From positions 15,455,077 to 15,519,076 of the forward strand of contig NC_092582.1 of assembly GCF_037975245.1 (NCBI RefSeq): a stretch of DNA of 64,000 nucleotides, given 5' to 3'. This DNA comes from Apostichopus japonicus (lineage: Eukaryota > Echinodermata > Holothuroidea > Aspidochirotida > Stichopodidae). The notes below the pieces were generated by a model. It saw only the letters and a program-made list of their open reading frames with translations, was not told the origin of the DNA and searched no databases. Every line of letters starts with the position of its first letter. The stretch's first letter is position 1. Positions 26,038 through 37,301 of the stretch are shown here, piece by piece. Both the position numbers and the translations under genes were made by a program.

Positions 26038-27012
26038 GTACACCAAACGCTACAATTGTAACAATATTGATAAAACTGCAGCGTGATTTGTATAGTCAAC
26101 AGTCGACAAGGCCGATGAGGCTTTGTGCTATTGTCAAAAGAAGAGATTTTAATTTATCAGTTTAACTAAATTGAACTTGTCAAATTGCCAGGCTTCTTCA
26201 AGACGTTTACCATGACCTTAAATGTGTAAAATGTATTTAAAAAAATTGTATGTTAAACGTGGATCGATATAGAGTTGTGATTTTACGGAGATTTAAATAG
26301 AAACAGTCATAAAGTTGCACGCTAACAATTGCTTTGTGTACAGGTAAATACATATATATAAGACTTGCATGTTAACTATATAGCGTAACTTTCTGGGTGC
26401 ATTACTGCCAAAGGTTAATTTTTATTATAATTGTTTTTCTTCAAATTGTGAAAGAACGTCAACCGAATATGTCTATGTGGATATATCCATGCGATTCTAG
26501 TGTGCAGGTTTGGCCAGTAGTATAAAGACTGTACAGTGAGCTCTCACTGTTTGAGTGAGATATATAGACTTAAAAAGGCCACGAATCTATTTGCTTTTGA
26601 GTTTCAAACTTTGTCACAATTACCTAAAACAGTTTTCAATTTTACGAAGTGTTAATGAATACTGTCTTAACAGTTTTAACATATAGTGATAGGTTTTCTT
26701 GTTGTTCTAGTCAAGTGCATTATGGTACCGCAAATATTATTATTTTTTTTTTTATCAACTGTCAAAACTGATGGCCTGATTTTATGCAACCATGCGATAA
26801 AGAACTTTTCAAAAATCAAAAGGTAATTTCCAATTTTACTCTCAAACCAAATGGACAAATTTCTTTGCTCATGAAGAATATGTAAGATTTCACTATGCAG
26901 TTAGTATATGAGAGAGGTATGTAATTAATTTCATATGACTGTAACTTTACGTGACGAATAGTCGGTGGGACAGGTCCGAAAAGATACATATGCATTCAGC
27001 AATCACGCGTAT

Positions 27013-27076
<64 letters not shown>

Positions 27077-28129
27077 ACGTTTGTATTTAACTTTGTCGTA
27101 CATAATATATGGACAAAATTATCTTTAACCGCGGTTTACAGTCAAAATGGAATGATTTACCATTTTCTTTAACGAGAGTGCAAAATGTTTGATTCTTTGT
27201 TTCAATACTTTGATTTCCAGGGGGTGGTGCCGACCCCGCCCACCTCCCTCCTTACGGACGCCCGTGGTGGGGTATATGTGAGGGGAGGGGCAGCGCGGTG
27301 AAAGAATTGTTCGAGTACATTTAGTGAGTGTAGTTTTGCCGGTATGTATTATACGTTACAAACATGTGCATGAACATCACACTACACTGTATACACTGGA
27401 AAAGATTAACGTCTGTGGCAATTTGAACGCGCCCTCAAATTGTCCCCTGTAACAGTGACGCTGGTAGTTACAATCATGAGCACCTATCAGCCTTGTTATG
27501 TGTGGTTATGTGTGTAAGGGAGATAGGCACGGATCCATGGGTGTGGAGGTGCACCCCTCCCCCTTTCATCCTCACAAAAAAAAACAGCAAAAGTAGTTAT
27601 TAGCACACTGTTGCGTTTAGAATATAAACCTTGTTTATGGTTTAAATATATGCTTTAGAATGTTTCATGTGACGTCTAAAACTGTACATGTTCTTTTTTT
27701 TCTGAGGGAGTCGGATTCACCGACCCAAGGGCCATACCACATTATTATTATTATTATTATTATTTTTAATAAATCCTGGATCCTCCCCTAAGTACTTAAC
27801 AAAATTTCTAACTGGCCATGCATCTATTCATAAATCGAAACATGAAAAATCATTATGTATGGTACATTAATTTGGTGGTCAAAGTTTGTATATACTTGTG
27901 TATATCGTGAAACTTTGCACATTGATTTATGAAATGTATGCAACGCTCGCAAGAGGCAAAGAGGAAGCTGTCCCTTCTTTAAAAGGGAGAGAGACCGGGC
28001 AGGCGTATCTGCTTCTGGTATATACTCGTTAAAACCCCCTCACGGGTATCACAACGAGGATGTTGATACGCAGCGCGCAGTGCTAGTAACAATCCGTGGG
28101 CAATCTAGTTTTAAACACCTCAAGACTAT
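26036..28129. other. non-coding intergenic
   Basis: Includes a pure (TA)n at about 27016-27075, a TTA run (27743-27764), and GC-rich fragments around 27218-27295 that look like a decayed transposon end (CGGACGCCCGTGG). No exon recognised. Confidence 0.45.
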
Positions 28130-28672
28130 GGCTCTTCTTAAGGGCCAAGGATTGCGTAATTCCAGTCTTTTATAGTCATAGGATAGAAACTATACTGAAA
28201 AGCACTATGATTATGTGGAATTTGAATATAGCGGCCACGTCTCCCTGGTTTCATGAAGGGATTAGTCTAGTTTGGGACCGTGCAACTAAGCCATTAATAA
28301 TTTGATGAGTCTGGCCCTTTTCCTTCGTTCTATAAGGGGTTCCCATTTCAAAGTCTTCAAGATCTCAGTGATGCTGGATTGTCTACGGAAATCACGAGTT
28401 ACAAAACATGCTGCCTTCCTTTGAATTTTTTCTATTTTATCTTGGTCTGAGACCTTATAAGGGTCCCAAATATGGGCTGCATATTCAAGAGTAGAGCGAC
28501 ACATAGACATATAGGCAAATTCACGTAATTCTGGTGGGCAAGAGCGCAAATTCCTATTCAGGAAGCCAAGGGTTCTGCTGGTCCTAGAGCATATCTTATC
28601 AATATGTGTAGAGAAAGATAAATTATCCCTAAACAGGATACCAAGATAAGGTTGCGCAGTGACGCACTCCAT
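28130..28672 (-). pseudogene. decayed non-LTR retrotransposon, C-terminal RT region
   Basis: On the minus strand, 28672-28286 is open for 128 codons and has the layout of the thumb region of CR1/jockey-type reverse transcriptases: YLGILFRDNLSFSTHIDKIC, then TLGFLNRNL, a LEYAAHIWDP motif and KIEKIQRKAACFVTRDF. A downstream match (IINGLVA type) is in another frame and then meets a stop near 28249, so a frameshift and a stop have killed it. The catalytic palm motifs upstream are absent. It is a 5'-truncated dead copy, common for this class. Confidence 0.85.
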
Positions 28673-29070
28673 TATTTATGGAGTATGTTTCTGCCCTCTC
28701 ACTTTTCCATTCGGGATGCACTACACGGCAATGCATTAATCACTCATGTAGAGCATTCAGATTAGTAAATACAGTGCTAGAGAAAGGTCAAATTTCGATG
28801 AAACGTCTAATTCGTATAATTTACAAAACGTATGAAATTGAACAGAAAATAGGTGTCCCATCTGGGCCACCGTAGAATCTACAAAATTAACTAAACTGGA
28901 AAAGGCCTCATACACCCATCGGTCTGTGCCCCGTTCACATTACGATATAGTTTCCTACACCAATGATAAGGATTTAAAACAAAAAAGGCTGTAGTTGCGG
29001 TCTAACATTGACCGTCATATCCATAGGATTCTATTTCAGCCTTCTAAGATACTTTTTAAGAAAAAGTCGC
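28673..29070. other. non-coding, nothing recognised
   Basis: Lies between the RT fragment and the U2-like segment. The part next to 28673 could be more decayed retrotransposon, but no frame could be followed. Confidence 0.35.
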
Positions 29071-29250
29071 CCAGGAAAGAACCTGGGCACGTATAAACCA
29101 AACTACAGAACGACTGATCCGAGCTCAACCACAGTCCCCTTGCATCGGGACTGTGACTGTGTGATCATCGTCGGGTGTGCATCACCATTCCCCTCGAAAT
29201 GGAAAGAACATATATTACACATGATTTTAGCCAAAAGGCCGAGAAGCGAT
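29071..29250 (-). ncRNA. U2-snRNA-like segment (5' end of U2 fused to unrelated hairpins)
   Basis: Read on the minus strand from 29250, the first 24 bases (ATCGCTTCTCGGCCTTTTGG then CTAA) are identical to the 5' end of U2 snRNA. Similarity continues with changes for about 47 bases; the branch-site pairing region reads GTAATA where U2 has GTAGTA. After that it no longer resembles U2. Three simple hairpins follow: CCATT/GAATGG (near 29200), ACAGTCCC/GGGACTGT (near 29150-29130) and GCCCAGG/CCTGGGC (near 29090-29072). No clear Sm site (AUUUUUGG type) is seen. Best explanations are a U2-derived SINE or a chimeric U2 retropseudogene. A diverged functional U2 variant is less likely. Confidence 0.65.
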
Positions 29251-30508
29251 GGTTGCCTCTGCATGAGAAATCGCCTGCTAACCTCCAGCTTGAGAACTAT
29301 TACAAGTTGCTTTAATTTTAGTGTAGATTGCTGCGGTATGTGTTTGAAGTTTCCGATTTAGTGGCAGTCCTTTGTTCTCAGTATCTCTCAAAGTTTGCTC
29401 CATGATAATCTAGCCGATTACCATTGCCGGCAATTATCTTTAATGTCTGTCCTTTCAATAGAAAAATCAATCAATCCATTCAACAGTGTAATGACTTGTA
29501 AGTAAAAATAAAGTGTTTCATAAAAACACAAAAAACGTCTTCATGTTTTACTTAACAAGCGCCTTTAACAGCTTTCCTATTACCAGACAGATTTGTATCT
29601 ATTCTAGATTGACTGAGGCTCGTAAGTTAGTAATTTCCGATAAATGATTAAAAAAAAAAAACAGACTTGAAAAAAGATGTAACGTCAGTTATAATTCTCC
29701 ACTTCGGTTTTTAGCCAGCTTTCGAAGTCTCGTCTCGACGGATGAAAGCTCATTATGTCCAATTGTTGTTGAAATCATTCATCGCCATTCAACGCAGACA
29801 CAATGTTCAGGCGACATCAACTTTCCCGCCCTTTTGTTCATAAACAAAACATATACCCCCATGGATGTTGTCTGCTCATTGTTATCCAATCTGCTTCTAG
29901 AAGTATCAGTGAAGCTTATTTTAAGATCCCTAGTAATTTGAAATGTCCGTCCGCGAGACAGGTTTATGTTAAATGGCTTCCGAAAGTCCCTTCCACCGTT
30001 TTCGGGTTTTTGACAAGCTGTCCAGTGGATTAATCTAGTCCCATTGTCCCGTAAAATGATCGTTTACCCTGGTCAATAACGGGTTCAACGGAGAATGAAT
30101 AAATCGAAACTCAGCAATCGCTTTAAGACTATTCAACTCAATCGCGATAGGCTTCTATATGTCTGCCGAAGTTTTTAATGAGTCCATGATATAATGGAAT
30201 TAACTCAGCAAGTTAAATGGCTAGATTATAAGGGCTCACTCTGACGGACGTTCCAAGGACAATTGAAAATCTTTGGACCGAGTGACAGGTAATTGCAAGT
30301 GGGCCAATGGAGACAGGAGGGGGGGGGGAGTAGAGGATGTGACGCCATTTTAATAAGGGTTATTGAAGAAGGAAACAAGCTATTTACCGTAGCCGGGGAA
30401 ATGATATTGTCATATAATACAAGAGGCTACTGGAGAGAAAAGAATATTCCTACATTGCATTGATATGAATATAAATGCTGTTGGACCACGTGTCATTATT
30501 ACCTATAC
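29251..30508. other. non-coding intergenic
   Basis: No exons or transposon ends defined. G run at 30319-30328. AT-rich otherwise. Confidence 0.4.
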
Positions 30509-30882
30509 CAGTGGCGTAGGAAGGTACTTTTGAGTGGGGGGGGGGGGCTGAAGACTGGTGGCCGGCCTGGAGGATGGGTCTAAGGGGAGGGGGTGTCCCC
30601 CTCCCCTTTGGAATTTTTTGCATTTCCAGGTAGCCTCAGATGCAATTTGGTGCAATATAGCACACTTCAACACCCACTCCATTTTGTAAACTTAATTTTG
30701 TATTTTCACCAGGCCTTAAATGCAATTTGGTGCTCCAAATGAGATTTTTTTCTCATTTGGAAATGAAAAAGGGGTTTTCTGACTTGCGAAGCGGGGGGCG
30801 GAATGATACTTCCGCCCCTCCACATTTTTCACTGGGGGGTGGGGGGCTGGCGCCCCCCAGCCCCCCGGTTCCTACGCCCTTG
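30509..30882. mobile_element. 374-bp hAT-type MITE with 8-bp TSD
   Basis: The ends CAGTGGCGTAGGAA and TTCCTACGCCCTTG are an imperfect inverted repeat. The octamer ACCTATAC sits immediately outside both ends (30501-30508 and 30883-30890), an exact 8-bp target duplication as hAT transposases make. Subterminal GC-rich hairpin sequences (such as GGGGGCTGGCGCCCCCCAGC at the right end) flank an AT-rich middle with a near-repeated TGCAATTTGGTGC. No transposase is encoded, so movement would need a helper element. Confidence 0.9.
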
Positions 30883-31223
30883 ACCTATACGTACTGATTG
30901 TATAAAGCAAACGTACGTTGCACGATTTAAGATGATATTATAATATAATATACAGGTTTTGGTACATCATTTCTCTACAGAAGATACTACCACAGATAAT
31001 AGAAAAAACAACCCAAGTAAACAAACGAACAATTACTATGGTACCACATCATACACACATATCTCAATAGGAAGGAAACACACACATTTTATTGATAAAC
31101 ATCATTACAAAAAAAATATCTTAAAATAATATCCCTACAAGAGTACACGGCTATCAACGGGAAAGTTGGACCAACTATTGTTTCTTTATTCTAACTCTTT
31201 ATTTTATACTTTTTTAATCTCAC

Positions 31224-31449
31224 CTTTTTTCTGATCCATTTCAAAATGATCTTGTAAGCTTTTCATCATAAACATGCTTACAGTCATGAATATGTCAAAA
31301 CCGATTTCTTTTGTGATGCTAATAGGTACTACATTAAATTCGGGAAATACCCTTAATATTCGTTCCTGCATGTGTTCATGAATATATCTAAAACTTTCTT
31401 GTTCCGAAACTTCTACCCTTTGTTCGAAAGTGAGTGAACTGTTTTCCAT
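31224..31449 (-). CDS. candidate first coding exon, unidentified protein
   Basis: ATG at 31449 on the minus strand opens a 75-codon frame (MENSSLTFEQRVEVSEQESF..., later RILRVFPEFNVVPI and MTVSMFMMKSLQDHFE) that meets a GGTGAG donor at 31223. Composition is protein-like and predicts helices, with no signal peptide. The donor leaves one base of a split codon, the phase required by the acceptor at 1070-1069. If the frame is not spliced it ends at 31204 after 81 codons. I do not recognise the family. It may be a chance ORF. Confidence 0.35.
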
Positions 31450-32511
31450 AAAATCTTAATACCATATGCCCATAGCCTATACCCCTTTCGATATATGAGA
31501 GGAAAGGTATTTTGGAATCATGTATAGTACAAAACACAACCTGCATGAATCCAAGATTACGTCATCTATCGTTGTTGTTTATGTCAATAAACATTTCAGC
31601 AAATGTTTTTTACCTTGTTATTTCCGTTGCCGCTTTAAAGGTGCAGGGTGTTCGCCTATAGACTGCAGTATTATTATTAACGGTTATAAGGAAACTGCAA
31701 GATTAAACTTGTACGAAAATAAGGGCATGTCTATACCATTGAAACTACATGCCCTCATCCTGCTTGAGATGAGAGTACAATAAACAGCTGATAACAGATG
31801 TAGATCGAGATGTAGATAGGCCTATCTATGGACGAGTTTTACAAAGATGGAACAAAGGCCGGAAAATACATATATAGTTAGGGAACGACACCTACAAAAC
31901 TGCTTTCACGTTTGAGTGCATGGTTCTATACTTTAATTTGTATAGGATTGGTCTATGTGTCTTGTCTTAAAAGTGCACGGACTGATCCTTCGTCCAACTA
32001 TAATAGGACGTGTACAGCTGTGTGACAACGCCGCACTATATGCACACGCCTGCGTAGGTTGTGCTGCTCAGATGTGACTATGTGGTACACTGTTTATGAG
32101 CATTCATCTAAATGTTGCATGGTGCACGGGGAGTGTGTGACGTCATTCGTCTCGTAAAGACGCGCGCGATGGACTGCGGTAATTTACAAAATGTCCTCGG
32201 TTACAAAAGTTTGAATAAATAACCGGAACTGTAGTTTGATATACTTAAAATAGTTTCAAATTTATTTAGAATTTCAATTTCAATGTAAATTTTCCCTCTA
32301 TTCATTTTACTACTTTGTAAAACATTGTTAACTCTCAAAACAGTTTGCATTACACAAAAACAGAAATAAATAATCATAGAAAAAGAAGTATCAAAAGAGG
32401 AAAACATCACAGATATTTAGTGTCACAATATTTCAAATCAAAACCACTCCTCTCAACACAAACCTTGCCCTCTCAGCACAAACATTGCCGAAAGAGGACG
32501 CTATAAAGTAA
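31450..32511. other. non-coding intergenic
   Basis: No recognisable gene or element. It would contain the promoter of the minus-strand candidate exon if that is real. Confidence 0.35.
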
Positions 32512-32579
32512 CTCTACCCAGAGCCGTATACTTAGATATACGGCTCTGACTCTACCCAGAGCCGTATATACACGGCTCT
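32512..32579. repeat. two tandem hairpins
   Basis: Hairpin 1: CAGAGCCGTATA (32519-32530) pairs perfectly with TATACGGCTCTG (32537-32548) around a 6-base loop. Hairpin 2: AGAGCCGT (32558-32565) pairs with ACGGCTCT (32572-32579). Both are introduced by ACTCTACC, so the hairpin is tandemly duplicated. The family is unknown. Confidence 0.85.
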
Positions 32580-32690
32580 AAATCTACCAGGGACATAAAC
32601 CACATCCACGCGTCGTATCATTATAAAACATATATAACGCTTAGTAAAGTATTGTACAGTAGCCTAATAAGATACATACTTTTGGCTGAA

Positions 32691-32727
32691 GATGGCGCTA
32701 TAAATCTTTATTTACTATAGCGCCATC
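32691..32727. repeat. perfect 12-bp hairpin
   Basis: GATGGCGCTATA (32691-32702) and TATAGCGCCATC (32716-32727) are exact inverted repeats with a 13-base loop. It could be a minimal foldback element. Confidence 0.8.
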
Positions 32728-33419
32728 GTATAGGTCCTATGCGTATATGCTCCAATCATGTACGGAAAGCCACTCGAGTCTGATGATGTACTCAGCAGGA
32801 GTCCATGTTAAATATTAAGTAGGGCTCCACAATATTTTTGTTGTAATAATTTTTGTTGACCATGCATGTTGCCTCTCTGACCTGATTAAGGTTACCAAGA
32901 CATCTATACCTTACCAGTTTATCACAGTTTTCATGATGTTATAGCCTTCATAATTTCCTTTCGTTTCTTATAAAATCTACAGTGTTTTTACACAGTTTCG
33001 GGAAAAACAAAATCAAATAGTCACATTTCTTTCAGTGTTGTTAATTTTAACTTACGGAAAATAGGTAAAAAACGTCATGTTACCATTTTACACTCTATAC
33101 TGTTTCGGGAAGAAAACATTAGGCTAGTAACAATGTCAATCAGTTTTACAGCAAAGAGAAATTCCCATTTCCAATCGTGGGGAAGTACAGAGAGATGGCG
33201 CTAGTTAAGTTATCAGTAAATATGTTAAATAATCTGCTGGAATTTGTGAGCTTCGGAAAGGGCCTGTGATGTTTGCGATGGGATGACAGATGTTGTAACT
33301 CCGTGGATTGCCATCTAATTGTTCCATATTTTGGCAAATTCTCCGATGTGAGATCAATTTTCCTAAGACGGTCGTCTGCTTCTTTCACTTTATTTTAATC
33401 TAGTAGCCAAGCTTGCGCA
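32728..33419. other. non-coding intergenic
   Basis: AT-rich. A further AGATGGCGCTAG at 33193 echoes the arm of the preceding hairpin. No gene recognised. Confidence 0.4.
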
Positions 33420-34379
33420 CGTATGGAAAGCCGTTTTAACATTTAATAAGGAATTTCAGATATCTCGAAATAATTTCAGATATCTCAAATTAAATTACAG
33501 ATATCTCCAATTTATTTAAGATATCTACAAATAATTGCAGATATCTTAAAATCAATTTCAGATATCTCGAAATACCAGGGAATTTCAGCTATCTGAAATT
33601 GAATTCGAGATATCTCGAATTCAATTTCGGATATCTCGAATTCACTTTCGGATATCTCGAATTCAATTTCAGATATCTGAAATAGAATATTGGATATCTC
33701 GAATTCAATTTCAGATATCTCGAATTCAATTTCAGATATCTGAAATAAAATTTCAGATATCTCGAATTCATTTTCAGATATCTCGAATTCAATTTCAGAT
33801 ATCTCGAATTCAGTTTCAGATATCTGAAATAGAATTTTAGATATCTCGAATTCAATTTCAGATATCTCGAATTCAATTACAGATATCTGAAATTTCCCGA
33901 TTAAATGTTAAAATGGCTTTCCATACGTGCCATTTTAACATTTAATCGGAAATTTATGCATATGCATTTCAGATATCTCGAATTCAATTGCAGATACCTC
34001 GAATTCAATTTCAGATATCTCGAATTAGAATTTCAGATATCTCGAATTAAATTTAAGATATCTCGAATTAAATTTAAGATATCTGAAATAGAATTTAAGA
34101 TATCTCGATTTCAATTTCGGATATCTCGAATTCAATTTCAGATACCTCGAATTGAATTTCAGATATCTGAATTAGAATTTCAGATATCTCGAATTCTATT
34201 TTAGATATCTCGAATTCAATTTCAGATATCTCGAATTCAATTTCAGATATCTGAATTAGAACTTCAGATATCTCGAAATCTATTTAAGATATCTCGAATT
34301 CAATTTCAGATATCTGAAATAAGAAACAATTTCAGATATCTAAAATTCCCGATTAAATGTTAAAATGGCTTTCCATACG
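33420..34379. mobile_element. inverted-repeat element filled with 21-bp GATATC/GAATTC repeats
   Basis: The outer ends are inverted: CGTATGGAAAGCCGTTTTAA at 33420 and the complementary TTAAAATGGCTTTCCATACG at 34360-34379. The same end recurs in the middle (33909-33931), where it forms a near-perfect palindrome with CCATTTTAACATTTAATCGG. Two tandem arrays lie between (33455-33895 and 33965-34345), built of about 21-bp units such as CAGATATCTCGAATTCAATT, with some units switched to GATATCTGAAAT. It looks like two related elements joined head to head. The long open frames through it only reflect the 21-bp period. Confidence 0.8.
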
Positions 34380-35527
34380 CACGGTCCAGTAAATTGTTCA
34401 TTTTCTTATTCCAAAACAACCCCATCCTTGTAGCTGATTCCTTCTTTGTACCTTCTTGCCACTCATCCAGGAGTGAGAGCTATGCATGTTTGATCGTTAT
34501 CGTTTTGTGTAATAAAAAAATGATGTTAAATTGTTATGTTCCCCTTTAAATATATATATAGAAATTGATGAAACTCCTTTTCAAAACAGATCATTTACAC
34601 TATCCCCATAGTCTCTGTCGTAATGTCAATGATTCATAGTTACCCGTCCTCAATCAGGGTGTTGTCACAAATTGTATTACCGTTTTGACGTACCTTGTAG
34701 CATATTTTATGCTATACATGAGTTTACACAATGTAGTGCGTGGAATTTAATAACAGATTTATCCTCCGCACGGTTGGACACCTTCTTAAAACTTACCATG
34801 TCAACGGCAGACGCCAAATACCAAAACGATTTAAATTTAACATCTGTTGCATAGTTATACAAAACTAAGTAAACAATTGCTGGAAGATGATTTTATTTTC
34901 TAGTAAGTCGTTGATGAACACTGAGCGTTTATTTAAATTTGGTTCGGCTCTACCACATTCATCGCTAACCATGGTTTAAAAGAGGTAAAATGTAATAAAA
35001 CTGCAAGGAAGCCAACCTAGGCTAGCCTAGCCATACACCTCACGTTAATTCTAGGCTAGGCTGGATAATGATACACTACGCAATTGGATTTTGGCTAAGC
35101 ATAATATTAACGCTATATTCGTGTTTGGAAAAGGAGTAACGTTGCAATGTATAGGAGATGGACCATGTAGTAATAGTAATGGTGGGAGCTATTCACCTGA
35201 ATGTTGCTTCAATAAGGATGGGGCTCTTGCTTATTTTTCCCATTCATTGGGTCAATAACTTTAAGCGTTGCTCTGCTGCTTATTGACATGATTGTCGGTT
35301 CAATAAGCATTGCATTGGTGATTAATGGTTATCAATTCTTGTCTGCACAAGCGATTCATTGGTGTTTTCTTACCAGATAATCAGTTCAACAAGGGATGCT
35401 TATTTACCAATCAAAGTTTTAATATGCCTGTTTGTGAAGCTTATTATTAAGCTGACTGACGGAAAATAACGGATCCATGCAGGTGGTGGGGTGTATATGG
35501 GGCTGTGTCATTCTGCCATTGGTTAAT
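34380..35527. other. non-coding intergenic upstream of the laminin gene
   Basis: No exon recognised. It holds a CCTAGGCTAG-rich palindromic patch (35014-35063) and a degenerate CAATAAG/CATTGG repeat zone (35205-35425). Confidence 0.4.
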
Positions 35528-35572
35528 CCGCCATAGAAAATGTGCTCTTTAGTATGGCGGAAAGAGCACATT
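35528..35572 (+). other. interlocked double inverted repeat (pseudoknot-like)
   Basis: Arm A CCGCCATA (35528-35535) is complementary to TATGGCGG (35553-35560). Arm B AATGTGCTCTTT (35539-35550) is complementary to AAAGAGCACATT (35561-35572). The order A, B, A', B' means that in RNA both stems together would make an H-type pseudoknot, or act as two competing hairpins. Both stems are perfect. Function is unknown. Confidence 0.75.
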
Positions 35573-36101
35573 ATTGTGGGTGCACTGTAGGCCTATATGC
35601 ATTGTATATTGCTATGCTTCACACTACCTATAGGCCTGCAAAATCCAAAAAATCGTTCATTTACTATTCAGATCAACAATCAGAATTGGTCTTTTTAATA
35701 AACAATCAACCTAAATTTATTCGATTTATTTTAACCAACTATATTATATATTTGAAGACAGTGTATCGACTCTTACAAACTTTTTAAAGTTAAAATGATT
35801 CAGTCAACATGTACATTAAAGACTGTATAAAATGCTGTTATATGTGTCAATTTCTGTACTAATTTCTGTACTTTGCAGGCACTCAGGTTGCTTTTAGCCT
35901 GTACTGTAGCTCTTACTGTACACAAGTGACAGGATTTTCTATCAAGCCTATCTGAAAACAGAAACTGGGGACTATTTTAAAATTACTTTACTTTACTAAA
36001 ATTAATTTACTTCCCCATTCCACTCCATGACAGTTCAAGCTGAATCGTCCATTTAGAGGTTAACTTTTCTGTTGAATCATTTACTTTTACTATTTCTGCA
36101 G
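35573..36101 (+). other. upstream region of laminin gene, probable 5'-UTR intron
   Basis: A strong acceptor (TTTACTATTTCTGCAG, AG at 36100-36101) lies 63 bp before the start codon. This suggests a non-coding first exon further upstream, with the true promoter beyond it. No TATA box or upstream exon could be identified. Confidence 0.4.
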
Positions 36102-36164
36102 GATTAATAGAAAGGAACAAAGAACATACCATACCCCCACAGATTTTTTTAAAAGTTTTTCGTG
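36102..36164 (+). other. 5' UTR part of first coding exon
   Basis: Sequence between the acceptor at 36101 and the ATG. The ATG at 36165 is chosen because a hydrophobic signal peptide follows at once. An in-frame GTG just before it is not a start in animals. Confidence 0.45.
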
Positions 36165-36794
36165 ATGGATTTTCAACGAATCGCTGTTTACCTCACTTCG
36201 GTTTACTGCTTCCTCGTCGTCTTGCCCTCCATCAACGGCGACTGCGCGGACAGAGCGTGTTTTCCTCCGTCTCCAGACCTGGTAAGTCAGGAATCTGGAA
36301 GGTCAGTCGTGGCAAACTCCACCTGCGGTGACCCGCCCGAGGTCACCTTAGAGAAACTGACCAACGTACAGGTCACCTGCAATTCTTCCGATCCAGATCT
36401 TGCCCGTCACGTCGAAAATCTCTTCGATCATAACATACTAATAGCTGGGTCCATGTATTTCAGACCCGTCCTCAGGACATGGTGGCAATCGCAGACAGGG
36501 GCAGAAAATGTCATATTGTCCCTTTCTCTCGGAGACACGTTCCTCTTCCAAGCGACCCAACTTGTATTCCAGAGTCTCAGACCCAACAGCCTCGTAATAG
36601 AGAAGAGCGAGGATCACGGACAGACCTGGGCGCCTCTCAGATACTACGCCCGGAGCTGCGCCGTCAGTTTTCCAGACGTCGCATTTCTGGCGCAGGACGC
36701 CTTCGAAGAGAACCATAACGTGGTCAGTGGTTGCATGCAGAGATATTACTATGGTGATGCTGCTTCCTTTGATTCCTCAAATGAGTTGCAACAG
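36165..36794 (+). CDS. laminin exon 1: signal peptide and most of LN
   Basis: Residues 1-210. Signal peptide [20 protein letters not shown] then PSING before [10 protein letters not shown], the usual CYP-like start of LN. The conserved LN core follows: [42 protein letters not shown] and SFPDV. An unusually large exon for the gene. Ends phase 0 at CAG|GTAATG. Confidence 0.93.
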
Positions 36795-37242
36795 GTAATG
36801 CATTCGTTCAGTTAAATCTTTCCTTTCTCGACTTTACTGTTCATATACAAGTTTGTGTATTGTAGTTAGCGGGCTATGATTTCTGTTGATGGATGTGCCT
36901 ACAATTTGATATTTGATATTATCCTCAAGTTGAATGAATCATAATTACATGGTACATGGAATAGATTGGAAAATGTAATATCATTCAATCTGTTTTTTAA
37001 AATTAATGAATACTTCTATGCCAACAAAAATTACAAGGAAGGGATGAACTTCAAAAAGTTTGTATGCAACTTTATGATAGCGTTATATTACAGTACATGT
37101 GAAGAAAAAAAAAAGAAAAGAAAGTGGGCCAAAAATGTTCCTGAGTTGGTCCAAAAAGTGCCAAAAACTATACTGTCTCTGTTTTCACTCAACACCGGTT
37201 GCGAGTGGAAGATAGATGCTCTTTTCAACCTTAGATTGTCAT

Positions 37243-37301
<59 letters not shown>

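Noticed and set aside
26951-27172. ORF containing a long Tyr-Ile run
   Set aside because: The run is translated (TA)n microsatellite. The same applies to the ORFs near 14.4 kb and 37.1 kb.
33589-34204. Two long ORFs (95 and 99 codons) with heptad-like repeats
   Set aside because: They are translations of the 21-bp tandem array. The unit length is a multiple of three, so frames stay open without selection.
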